Source of the DNA: Methylococcaceae bacterium UBA662
GTDB lineage: Bacteria; Pseudomonadota; Gammaproteobacteria; Methylococcales; Methylomonadaceae
Direction of reading: 5' to 3'
DNA: 9,602 bases
NCBI GenBank assembly: GCA_002299425.1
Contig: DBNW01000016.1
Coordinates: 535 to 10,136 of the forward strand
Shown: piece after piece, positions 1 through 6,615 of the stretch
Layout: each line of letters begins with the position of its first letter
How positions within the stretch are numbered: position 1 is the first letter of the stretch
Made by a program: the position numbers and the translations under genes
The notes under the pieces: generated by a model
The model's database searches: none
Seen by the model: the letters and a program-made list of their open reading frames with translations, nothing else
What the model was told of the DNA's origin: nothing

Positions 1-195
1 AAGGACTCGGCCAAGGTGGCGCATTTTTGCTCCATGTGCGGCCCGCATTTTTGTTCGATGAAAATCAGCCAAGACGTGCGTGATTATGCCGCCGAACAAG
101 GCATCCTGGATGAAGCCGAGGCTTTAAAACGCGGCCTAGATGAAAAATCCAAGCAGTTCTTGCAAGAAGGCGCGGTCATCTACCACAAAGTGTAA
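1..195 (+). CDS. thiC: Phosphomethylpyrimidine synthase ThiC, C-terminal end (partial)
   Basis: This is the 3' end of a gene that begins outside the window: 64 codons in frame 1 ending in TAA. ThiC is a non-canonical radical SAM enzyme that converts aminoimidazole ribotide into the hydroxymethylpyrimidine phosphate of thiamine, in the cytosol. The diagnostic feature is the cysteine cluster CSMCGPHFC (codons 10-18), the C-x2-C-x4-C motif that binds the [4Fe-4S] cluster near the ThiC C-terminus. It is followed by the usual tail with KISQDVRDYA. The gene converges on nspC, with 87 bases between the stops. Whether a TPP riboswitch controls it cannot be seen, because its 5' end lies outside. The tail after the cluster is of normal length, so the end looks intact. 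Confidence 0.96.
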   Translation, partial: KDSAKVAHFCSMCGPHFCSMKISQDVRDYAAEQGILDEAEALKRGLDEKSKQFLQEGAVIYHKV

Positions 196-282
196 AGCCC
201 AGCACGGGTAGGCTTAGCTCCAGCAGGCCGGGTAGCGGTAACGCGCCTAGGCCGCCGGCAGTGGCCCCGCTAGGTCCCGCCT

Positions 283-1434
283 TTAGAAGGTGCCTTCCGC
301 CCACCATTGTTGACGAAATTCCTGGTAGCTGTATTGCTTGATGCGTTGTACCCGCCCATCGCGGTGCAGGTAAATATCGGGCAAATTGTAGCCATTAAAG
401 CGGTTGGCTTTAACCAGGCTGTAAGCACCGATGTTGCCAAATACGACTTGGTCGCCTAAGCGCAGTGGTTTGGCAAACCGGTAATCGCCAAAAATATCGC
501 CTGCCAGGCAAGTGCTGCCGACCAGTTGAGCCGAGTAAGCACCCGCAGGGTCGTGTTCGCGCAATTCGGGCGGCGTTTGGTATTCAAACACTTCCGGTTG
601 ATGATTGACTGAAGTATCTAACACGGCAATGGTTTTCCCGTCGCTGGTGAACAAATCGATGACGCTAGCAAACAAATACCCGGCTTTGCCCACCACAGCT
701 TTGCCCGGTTCTATGTACACGGTCAGTCCGTAGTGGTCGGCTAGGTGTTTGACTAACAAGACAAAAGGCTGAGCATCTTGAATTTCATTGAACAGGTAGC
801 CGCCACCTAAATTGAGCCAGTCGATAGACGGCAGCCGGTCCTTAAAATAGGTCTCGATTTTTTCCACGGTTTGCAGCAACGGGTCGTAATTTTTGCCGGC
901 AAAATGGGTGTGTACATGCAGGCCGCGTAGAAGCCCTAGTGCCGGCACCGGCGATTGCCAAACTTCGTCAATTGACGCCCCGAGCTTAGATTGTTTTCGA
1001 CACGGGTTGTAGCGTTCATCGGCAACCAGAGACAGCTTAGGATTAATGCGTAGGCCCGCCTCAGCGTGGGCTAAACCGGAAAAGCGGTGGTATTGGGTCA
1101 GGGAGTTAAAACTGATGTGACTGCACAGTTGGTCGAGTTCTGCCAATTCGCCCAGTTTTACGCCGGGCGTGGTCAAATGCACGCTACCGGTATCCCCTAG
1201 TATTTCCCGGGCCAGCCTGGCCTCGAACAAAGAGCTGACAGAAAAGCCGTCCACTAAAGGCTTAGCCGTGGCCAATACCGTGGAGAGCGGTAACGCTTTT
1301 ACCGAATACAAAACCTTGCATCCACTTTGCTGGCGTAAGTCGGCTAGGGTATGCAGCGCGCGGATTATGTTATCGGCGTCCAAAATTAAGGCCGGGGTGG
1401 GCAAGGCCAAGGCTTTTAATGTTTCGGTGTCCAT
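283..1434 (-). CDS. nspC: Carboxynorspermidine decarboxylase (PLP-dependent, alanine-racemase fold)
   Basis: A 383-residue cytosolic enzyme that decarboxylates carboxynorspermidine or carboxyspermidine to the triamine, the last step of the alternative (aspartate-semialdehyde) polyamine route. Seen in the sequence: a PLP lysine in YSVKAL (K46); GLRINP (127-132) and RYNPCRKQSKLG (141-152), both typical of NspC; the LNLGGG phosphate-binding loop (207-212); EPGKA (242-246); and the second-subunit catalytic cysteine in CLAGDIFGDY (C309). These features distinguish it from diaminopimelate or ornithine decarboxylases of the same fold. Its length fits the family. The ATG at 1434 gives the expected start just ahead of the LPTPA strand, although no good Shine-Dalgarno precedes it. 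The usual partner, carboxynorspermidine dehydrogenase, is not in the window. The gene stands alone and is divergent from mtdB. Whether the product makes spermidine or norspermidine cannot be decided from sequence. Confidence 0.93.
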   Translation of the reverse strand: MDTETLKALALPTPALILDADNIIRALHTLADLRQQSGCKVLYSVKALPLSTVLATAKPLVDGFSVSSLFEARLAREILGDTGSVHLTTPGVKLGELAELDQLCSHISFNSLTQYHRFSGLAHAEAGLRINPKLSLVADERYNPCRKQSKLGASIDEVWQSPVPALGLLRGLHVHTHFAGKNYDPLLQTVEKIETYFKDRLPSIDWLNLGGGYLFNEIQDAQPFVLLVKHLADHYGLTVYIEPGKAVVGKAGYLFASVIDLFTSDGKTIAVLDTSVNHQPEVFEYQTPPELREHDPAGAYSAQLVGSTCLAGDIFGDYRFAKPLRLGDQVVFGNIGAYSLVKANRFNGYNLPDIYLHRDGRVQRIKQYSYQEFRQQWWAEGTF

Positions 1435-1514
1435 AGCGGCGGTCGTCCAGACTAAAAAAGTTTAACAATAACACAGGCGGCTGACGCGCAGAATGCCGGG
1501 CCGGGCTTTATGCA

Positions 1515-1544
1515 TTGTTAACTGGGCGGTGTTTCTTTTATACT
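1515..1544 (+). promoter_or_regulatory. Probable sigma-70 promoter of the mtdB pair
   Basis: A -35 box TTGTTA at 1515-1520 and a -10 box TATACT at 1539-1544 are separated by 18 bases. Each box has four or five of the six consensus bases. Transcription would start near 1551, giving a leader of only about 23 bases ahead of the mtdB start at 1574. The -35 box lies inside one arm of an inverted repeat (TTAACAAT at 1462-1469, ATTGTTAA at 1514-1521), so a regulator could overlap it. This is inferred from consensus matching only. Confidence 0.6.
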
Positions 1545-1562
1545 GGCCAGACAACACCCGCT

Positions 1563-1567
1563 AGGAG
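1563..1567 (+). promoter_or_regulatory. Ribosome binding site of mtdB copy 1
   Basis: AGGAG lies six bases ahead of the ATG at 1574. It is one of the best Shine-Dalgarno sequences in the window and supports that start. Copy 2 has only a weak TGAG at 2497-2500, so copy 1 may be translated more strongly from a shared message. Confidence 0.7.
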
Positions 1568-1573
1568 CGATCA

Positions 1574-2485
1574 ATGGAAAAACAATTTATTCTACACATG
1601 CTGACCACGGCTAAGAACCTCAGCCCGTTTGATGTCAACATGGCACTGGATGCCGGCTGGGTATCGGCATTGCCGTACACCAATGTTGAACCCAGCGAAG
1701 TTCAAGGCTTGGTGCAGGATGCCATTTTTTCGCGTAGTGCTAGAAATTTAAAGCGCACGGGTATTTTTATTGGTGGCCGCGACACCAAACAAGCCATGGA
1801 CATGCTAAAAATTGCCAAGCACTCTATGGTGCCGCCGTTTGAGGTGTCGGTGTTCGCCGACCCCAGCGGTGCCTTCACAACTGCCGCAGGCATGGTAGCG
1901 GCAGTCGAGCGCGAGCTGGAAACCCGATTCAATACTGGATTGGCCGGAAAAACCATTCTCGCTCTAGGCGGAACTGGCCCGGTAGGCCAGGCTGCCGCCG
2001 TCATTGCCGCCCAAGCCGGGGCTCATGTCAGGATTGTGGGCAGGCAATTGGACAAAGCCCAAACCATCGCTGATTTGTGCAACCATGAGTTTGGCGATGG
2101 CCAGATTGCGGTCACTGCTGGGGCCGATGCCGATAAAACGGAGTACATCAAAACTGCCGATGTGGTGTTCGCCACCGGTGCCGCCGGCATTGAATTGCTG
2201 AGTGCCGGACTGATTGCCACCGCGTTAAACCTGAAAGTGGCCGCCGATGTTAACGCCGTGCCGCCTGCGGGTATTGCCGGCGTGGACGCTTTTCATAACG
2301 GCGTGCCGATTGCAGCGTCCATCAGTGGCGCGGTAGGGATTGGCGCTTTGGCGATTGGCCATGTTAAATACCAGGCGCAAAACAGTTTGTTGAAAAAAAT
2401 GCTGAATACGGACACCCCGTTGTACTTGCATTTTGAGCATGCTTTTGCGGTCGCAAGGGAATACCTTAAAGCCCACGCCACCTAA
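1574..2485 (+). CDS. mtdB: NAD(P)-dependent methylene-H4MPT dehydrogenase, copy 1
   Basis: A 303-residue cytosolic enzyme of the MtdA/MtdB family. It oxidises methylene-tetrahydromethanopterin to methenyl-H4MPT in the pathway that carries formaldehyde to formate. The N-terminus ILHML...SPFDVNMALDAG (6-28), QDAIFSR (48-54), FIGGRD (65-70) and PPFEVSVFADPSGAFTT (87-103) fit MtdB better than MtdA. A Rossmann half follows with GGTGPVG (132-138), and DVNAVPPAGIAG (225-236) and GIGALAIG (255-262) lie further on. After the second Rossmann strand it reads VGRQLDKA (155-162). R157 and K161 could bind the 2'-phosphate of NADP, and as I remember MtdA it has a similar GRKLDKA. This cofactor preference is inference. 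The gene has a strong ribosome binding site and its own promoter, and is followed after 23 bases by a second copy, with which it is probably co-transcribed. Other H4MPT pathway genes are not nearby. Confidence 0.92.
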   Translation: MEKQFILHMLTTAKNLSPFDVNMALDAGWVSALPYTNVEPSEVQGLVQDAIFSRSARNLKRTGIFIGGRDTKQAMDMLKIAKHSMVPPFEVSVFADPSGAFTTAAGMVAAVERELETRFNTGLAGKTILALGGTGPVGQAAAVIAAQAGAHVRIVGRQLDKAQTIADLCNHEFGDGQIAVTAGADADKTEYIKTADVVFATGAAGIELLSAGLIATALNLKVAADVNAVPPAGIAGVDAFHNGVPIAASISGAVGIGALAIGHVKYQAQNSLLKKMLNTDTPLYLHFEHAFAVAREYLKAHAT

Positions 2486-2508
2486 ACACGACCGTTTGAG
2501 AATAGCCC

Positions 2509-3411
2509 ATGGAAAAGCGCAGTATCTTGCACATGCTGGACCCGATGCCGCATAACAGCCCGTTTGACATCAACATGGCGATGGATGCCGGTTTTGATGT
2601 GTTGATGCCCTACAGCAATGTTAAATTGGAGAGTGTCCACGGCTTGACGCAGGATGCGATTTTTTCACGCGGTCCTGCGGGTGTTAAACGCACCGCCCTG
2701 TTTATTGGTGGTCGCGATTTGGCGTTGGCGATGGACATGTTGGATACGTGCAAACGCGCCATGGTGCCGCCGTTTGAGGTGTCGGTGTTTGCAGACCCTA
2801 GCGGTGCTTTTACCACGGCCGCTGCCTTGGTGGCCTGTGTTGGACAAGCACTGTACCAACATCACGGCAAACCACTAGCAGGTTGCACCGCTCTGGTGTT
2901 TGGCGGCACCGGCCCGGTGGGTATAGCCACCGGCGTGATTGCTTCTTTGGCGGGTGTCAGTGTCCGCTTGGTTGATCATTTGTCGCAAGATACCGCCGAT
3001 GAAGTTGCCAAAGCGACTAACCGGCGCTTTGCGTGCCAGTTAGTCGGGGCGGTAGCGCGCAATGACGCGGAAAAAATAGCCTTGATCGCGGATGTTGACC
3101 TGGTGTTCTGCACTGCAAAAGCGGGCATTGAAGTGTTAAGTGCGGCTGTGTTAAAGGAAGCTAGGCGATTGCAAGTGGCGGGTGATGTTAATGCCGTACC
3201 GCCTTTGGGCATAGCCGGAGTAAAGCGCAATGACCGGGGCGCGCCTTTAACCCATGCTGCCGCCCAAGGTGCGGTGGCGATTGGCGCTTTAGCCGTGGGT
3301 AACGTCAAATACCGGTTGCAAAACGAACTGTTGTCCCTGATGTTGACCAGCCTTACGCCGGTCTACTTGGATTTCAGACAGGCTTTTGAAAAAGCTAGGA
3401 AATTACTGTAA
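2509..3411 (+). CDS. NAD(P)-dependent methylene-H4MPT dehydrogenase, copy 2
   Basis: A 300-residue paralogue of the preceding gene, about 52% identical by hand alignment and colinear with it to within a few residues. It keeps the family signatures: SILHML (5-10), SPFDINMAMDAG (17-28), QDAIFSR (48-54), FIGGRD (65-70), PPFEVSVFADPSGAFTT (87-103), GGTGPVG (132-138), GDVNAVPP (225-232) and IGALAVGNVKY (258-268). It is therefore likely to be active on methylene-H4MPT or a related pterin. After the second Rossmann strand it has VDHLSQD (155-161), with D156 and H157 where copy 1 has G156 and R157. An acidic residue there usually disfavours NADP, so NAD preference is inferred. The ribosome binding site is weak (TGAG, 2497-2500). 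It could instead be a specialised or regulatory paralogue. No frameshift or lost motif was seen, so it does not look like a decaying duplicate. The symbol is left empty because two mtdB-like genes compete for it. Confidence 0.88.
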   Translation: MEKRSILHMLDPMPHNSPFDINMAMDAGFDVLMPYSNVKLESVHGLTQDAIFSRGPAGVKRTALFIGGRDLALAMDMLDTCKRAMVPPFEVSVFADPSGAFTTAAALVACVGQALYQHHGKPLAGCTALVFGGTGPVGIATGVIASLAGVSVRLVDHLSQDTADEVAKATNRRFACQLVGAVARNDAEKIALIADVDLVFCTAKAGIEVLSAAVLKEARRLQVAGDVNAVPPLGIAGVKRNDRGAPLTHAAAQGAVAIGALAVGNVKYRLQNELLSLMLTSLTPVYLDFRQAFEKARKLL

Positions 3412-3425
3412 GCAGTGCGGTTTTG

Positions 3426-3445
3426 ATGGGTGGTAATTCGCCCAT
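3426..3445 (+). terminator. Weak candidate terminator hairpin after the mtdB pair
   Basis: ATGGGTG (3426-3432) pairs with CGCCCAT (3439-3445): seven base pairs, one of them G-U, around a six-base loop. It starts 14 bases after the copy 2 stop, where a terminator is expected, but only a poor T tract follows (TTCTTG). It may be a weak terminator or an mRNA 3'-end stabiliser. The rest of the 136-base gap up to 3547 holds no convincing promoter. Confidence 0.3.
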
Positions 3446-3547
3446 TCTTGCAGCAGCTAACAAAGGTTGCGGTCCGATTATGCTTCCTAAGCTTACCCTA
3501 AGGCCTTCAAGCAGAGGGCCAGTTGGCCGCTTTAGGACGCCCGTAAA

Positions 3548-4222
3548 ATGAGCCGATCTGACAGAATTTTATTTGCCGGTGACCCGCACGGCAATTTCCA
3601 GCCGTTAATCCAAGCGGTGTACAACCGTCGGCCGGAAGCCGTGGTGCTTTTAGGGGATTATGACCTCGAGCACCCATTAGAGCATTGTCTAGCCGATATT
3701 GTCGGTATGACGGACATTTGGTGGATTGCTGGCAACCACGATTTTGAAACGCCCGGCAAATATAAAAACTTGTTCGCGTCTGGTTTGGCCGAGCAGGGCC
3801 TGCACCTTAAAGTCACAAAAATAGCCGGTTTAAGAATAGCAGGGCTTAGCGGTATTTTTTTAGGCCGGGTGTGGTATCCACCGCAGCCGCCAAAATGGCT
3901 GAGCCAAAGCCATTATCTAAGTCAACAAGTCAAGCCATCTCCCTGCGCCGGCCTGCCGTTAAAATACCGCTCGGCCATTTGGCATGAGGAGTTTCAAGGT
4001 CTTAAAGCGTTGCAAGCTGATGTTTTGGTTAGCCACGAGGCGCCGAATTCGCACCGGCATGGCTTTTCCGTGATTGGTGATCTGGCCTTAACCATGGGTG
4101 TGAAGCAGATTTTTCACGGCCATCTGCATGAAAACTACTGCCGCCGGTTACGCAACAGTATCCATGTTTGCGGGGTTGCCAACAGTGCTGTGGCGGATTT
4201 ATCCGGCAAAGTGTTAGGTTAA
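3548..4222 (+). CDS. Calcineurin-like metallophosphoesterase, substrate unknown
   Basis: A 224-residue soluble protein with the full set of metal-binding motifs of the calcineurin-like phosphoesterase superfamily: GDPHG (11-15), GDYD (36-39), GNHD (62-65), SHE with H163, and HGHLH (190-194). The dinuclear metal centre should therefore be complete. The first motif has proline and histidine (GDPHG) where many members have GDxH variants, which still keeps the needed aspartate and histidine. A middle insertion with tryptophan, proline and tyrosine (VWYPPQPPKW, 108-117) probably shapes the substrate pocket. There is no signal peptide or membrane segment. The start is supported by AGGA at 3534-3537. 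The gene stands 136 bases after mtdB copy 2 and 60 bases before the P450, with no clear operon partner. The substrate (protein phosphate, nucleotide or diadenosine polyphosphate) cannot be told from sequence. Confidence 0.85.
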   Translation: MSRSDRILFAGDPHGNFQPLIQAVYNRRPEAVVLLGDYDLEHPLEHCLADIVGMTDIWWIAGNHDFETPGKYKNLFASGLAEQGLHLKVTKIAGLRIAGLSGIFLGRVWYPPQPPKWLSQSHYLSQQVKPSPCAGLPLKYRSAIWHEEFQGLKALQADVLVSHEAPNSHRHGFSVIGDLALTMGVKQIFHGHLHENYCRRLRNSIHVCGVANSAVADLSGKVLG

Positions 4223-4282
4223 ATCCCAAAAACAGAGTCTTATTTTAGTTATTGCCCCTGAGCGAACATTGCCAACCCCATC

Positions 4283-5656
4283 ATGTCTGACTTCGTCCCA
4301 CCTTATCCAAAACGGCTGAAAAAACTCCCTGGGCCGGTTGAATTGTTGAAAATTGCCCGCACTGACCTGTTGGCCGTCTGGCCAGAATCGGTGTACGAGC
4401 GGCAGTTTATTCATTTTAAAATCGTGAATCGCTCCTTGGTTATTGCCAATCATCCAGAAATTGTCCGTCATGCCCTGTTGGATCACTCGGCTAACTACCA
4501 AAGAAAAACCGCTTTGGTTAAGAAATTGTTGGCTCCTCTAATAGGTGACAGCGTGTTTATTACTGACGGCGAGTCCTGGGATCGGCAGCGGGCGGTTGAC
4601 GATGCGGCACTGGCCGCCCAAGGGCTGGCGGATATCGGTGCGGTAGCTGCCGAAGCTGCCGCAGAATGGGCGCAGCACCGCTTTGCAAACGGTGAAACAC
4701 TGCAGGTGCTGCCGGAAATGCAGCAGTTGGTGGCTACTATTCTGAGCCGGATTTTATTCGATCGCACTCTCGCCGTAGGCAACGTGGCCGAGTTGTGCCA
4801 GCGTGTGGCGGATTACCTCGACAGTGCCGCACAACTGGACTTAAACACAGTGTTTGGCATGCCAAACTGGTTTTCTGGAAAAAAATCCGGGGTTTCCGAG
4901 CAACGGGCAAAAAGCGTCCATGACTGGGTTGATGGCATAATTGTGCAAAAAGCCGGTGATCTACAAACCGCTACCGTGTTGTCAGGTTATCTGCATGCAC
5001 CCGCTGATGGCCCGGTCAAGCCAGGGCCGGGCCGCGAGCGCATCCGCAACAGCCTGATTGGCTTGTTTTTAGCCGGGCATGAAAGCACCGCTAACACGCT
5101 AGCATGGGCATGGTATTTAATTTCGCAATGCCCTAAGGTAGAGCAAACGCTGCATGAGGAACTTGACCGCCTCGGCGGTAGCACCGCCACGTTTGCCGAT
5201 TTGGACAGGCTGCCTTACAGCACCGCCATCATCAAAGAAACCCTGCGCTTGTATCCGCCTTTGCCGTTTTTGCTGCGTGAAGCGGCTGCCAACGACACCA
5301 TTCGTAACCGCCCGATACCCGCCGGTTCATTTTTGCTGGTGGCGCCGTGGCTTCTGCATAGGCATAAGCACTACTGGGACAAGCCCGACCATTTCCTGCC
5401 GGAGCGGTTTATGGCCGATGCTCCACCCCCTACGCCTTTGAGTTACCTGCCCTTTGGTGTGGGTCCTAGGGCGTGTCTAGGTGAGGCATTGGGTTTGCAA
5501 ATAGCCGTGTTATGCCTGGCCAATTTGGCCAAGCGGTTCCACTTCCAAGCGGATACGGGTTATCAAGTGCAGCCGGTGGCCCGGTTAATGCTTCGGCCAA
5601 GCCACGCCATGCCTATGCGGCTGGCCGCCCGCATCCACGCCACATCCGCAGTTTGA
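4283..5656 (+). CDS. Cytochrome P450 monooxygenase, soluble
   Basis: A 457-residue P450 with all core signatures: the I-helix oxygen-activation motif AGHEST (264-269), ETLR of the K helix (E319, R322), the PERF meander region, and the haem loop FGVGPRACLG (391-400) with the axial thiolate C398. There is no N-terminal membrane anchor, so it should be cytosolic. The overall pattern, including KETLRLYPPLPFLLREA and an intact AGHE-S/T-T helix, recalls the fatty-acid and terpenoid hydroxylase-like P450s related to CYP4/CYP102/CYP110 rather than CYP51. This placement is by eye. No ferredoxin, ferredoxin reductase or fused reductase domain is present, so the electron donor is encoded elsewhere. The start ATG at 4283 has no clear Shine-Dalgarno, but the N-terminal FVPPYPKRLKKLPGP reads like the usual proline-rich P450 entry. 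The CvfB-like gene begins 10 bases downstream and is probably co-transcribed. Confidence 0.93.
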   Translation: MSDFVPPYPKRLKKLPGPVELLKIARTDLLAVWPESVYERQFIHFKIVNRSLVIANHPEIVRHALLDHSANYQRKTALVKKLLAPLIGDSVFITDGESWDRQRAVDDAALAAQGLADIGAVAAEAAAEWAQHRFANGETLQVLPEMQQLVATILSRILFDRTLAVGNVAELCQRVADYLDSAAQLDLNTVFGMPNWFSGKKSGVSEQRAKSVHDWVDGIIVQKAGDLQTATVLSGYLHAPADGPVKPGPGRERIRNSLIGLFLAGHESTANTLAWAWYLISQCPKVEQTLHEELDRLGGSTATFADLDRLPYSTAIIKETLRLYPPLPFLLREAAANDTIRNRPIPAGSFLLVAPWLLHRHKHYWDKPDHFLPERFMADAPPPTPLSYLPFGVGPRACLGEALGLQIAVLCLANLAKRFHFQADTGYQVQPVARLMLRPSHAMPMRLAARIHATSAV

Positions 5657-5666
5657 CGGCAACATC

Positions 5667-6503
5667 ATGATAAAACTAGGCAAAGTCAACACGCTGAAGT
5701 TTTCCAGACAAGCAGGCCGGGAGTATTACCTGGAGGCGGCTGGTAAAAAAGTGCTGCTGGCCGACACTAAAATTGCCAAAAACGTACAGCCGGGCGACGC
5801 ATTAGAGGTTTTCGTCTATGCCGATGGCGAGGGGCACTTACTCGCCACCACGCTTATGCCTAAGGCGCAAGTGGATGAAGTGGCCTGGCTGCGGGTGGCC
5901 GCGGTCAATTACTACGGCGCATTTTTGGATTGGGGTTTGCCTAAGGAGCTTTTGCTGCCTTTTTCCGAGCAGCTAGGTGAAATTCAGGTGGGTAAATTCT
6001 ATTTGGTGCGTTTATTTCTTGATGCTCAGGGGCGTGTCGCCGCCACCGCTAAGATAGCCCCGTTTTTAGCCGACAAGCTCGATGATACGGATGAACTGGC
6101 AGTCGGTCAAAAAGTACCGCTGTTGATAGCGGATGCCACGGACTTGGGGTTTAACGCCATCATCAATCACCGCTATTGGGGGTTGTTATACCAAAACCAG
6201 CTCTATCAACCCGTTAAAAAAGGTCAAAGGATAGACGGCTACATCAAGCAGATACGAGCGGATGGGCGGATAGACCTCACCTTGAACCCGCCGGGCTACG
6301 CAAAAGTAGATCCTTTGGCCGAGGCCATTCTAGCCCGGCTAAATGCGGCGGGCGGCAGGCTCGATTTAGGCGATAAAAGCCCGCCCGAAGCTATCTACAA
6401 AACATTTGGCAGCAGCAAAAAAGCCTTCAAACAGGCCATTGGTGCATTGTACAAGCAGCATTTGATTGTTATTGAAGACAGCCAAATTCGTCTGGTTGGA
6501 TGA
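5667..6503 (+). CDS. cvfB: CvfB/YitL-type S1 RNA-binding protein
   Basis: A 278-residue cytosolic protein that matches the CvfB family in length and layout: successive S1-like beta-barrel domains in roughly residues 1-65, 70-140 and 145-215, then a C-terminal winged helix (about 230-278). Telling segments are NYYGAFLDWGLPKELLLPFSEQ (beginning near residue 80), GFNAIINHRYWGLLY, GYIKQIRADGRIDLTL, and the winged-helix PPEAIYKTFGSSKKAFKQAI. The Staphylococcus protein binds RNA and affects virulence-factor expression, but the role in gammaproteobacteria is not settled. RNA binding linked to translation or RNA turnover is the reasonable inference. The gene starts 10 bases after the P450 stop and lacks an evident Shine-Dalgarno, so it may depend on translational coupling to the P450. 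A gap of 112 bases separates it from yciO. Confidence 0.87.
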   Translation: MIKLGKVNTLKFSRQAGREYYLEAAGKKVLLADTKIAKNVQPGDALEVFVYADGEGHLLATTLMPKAQVDEVAWLRVAAVNYYGAFLDWGLPKELLLPFSEQLGEIQVGKFYLVRLFLDAQGRVAATAKIAPFLADKLDDTDELAVGQKVPLLIADATDLGFNAIINHRYWGLLYQNQLYQPVKKGQRIDGYIKQIRADGRIDLTLNPPGYAKVDPLAEAILARLNAAGGRLDLGDKSPPEAIYKTFGSSKKAFKQAIGALYKQHLIVIEDSQIRLVG

Positions 6504-6574
6504 TTGGCGTTAGCCCAGCCTTGCTTACCTGCCGCACCGAGCATTTGTCAATGCCGGAAAACAACGATGTAGGC

Positions 6575-6580
6575 TACAAT
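6575..6580 (+). promoter_or_regulatory. Possible -10 box of the yciO-scpAB-rluB operon
   Basis: TACAAT matches the sigma-70 -10 consensus in five of six bases and lies 35 bases ahead of the yciO ATG at 6616. A TTGTCA at 6545-6550 would be an excellent -35 box but is 24 bases away, too far for normal spacing. At the proper distance only a poor hexamer (TGCCGG) is found. An activator-dependent promoter is one possible reading. The rest of the 112-base gap shows no terminator hairpin with a T tract. Confidence 0.35.
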
Positions 6581-6615
6581 GCCAGAGTTTTTTGCTCGGA
6601 ATACCAGCACCCGCT

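Noticed and set aside
196..282. Possible bidirectional terminator between convergent thiC and nspC (CCTAG 246-250 pairing with CTAGG 270-274)
   Set aside because: The outer stem is only five base pairs, the inner part mismatches and no T tract follows on either strand. A Rho-dependent end is as likely.
1169..1465. Rightward 98-codon open frame over the start of nspC
   Set aside because: It lies antisense to the conserved N-terminal part of nspC, has no ribosome binding site and no recognisable domain; it is a shadow of the real gene.
2509..3411. mtdB copy 2 as a decaying pseudogene
   Set aside because: The frame is intact at 300 codons and all family motifs, including the Rossmann glycine loop, are kept.
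3517..3529. GGCCAGTTGGCC hairpin before the metallophosphoesterase gene
   Set aside because: It has a two-base loop and no T tract; it is too short to claim as terminator or operator.
3548..6503. A new defence or signalling system formed by metallophosphoesterase, P450 and CvfB
   Set aside because: Spacing links only the P450 and cvfB; there is no nuclease, toxin, sensor or mobile-element gene nearby, and base composition does not change. Nothing in the sequence supports a common system.
6545..6580. A full sigma-70 promoter made of TTGTCA (6545-6550) and TACAAT (6575-6580)
   Set aside because: The 24-base spacer is too long for a normal promoter, so only the -10 box is kept as a low-confidence feature.
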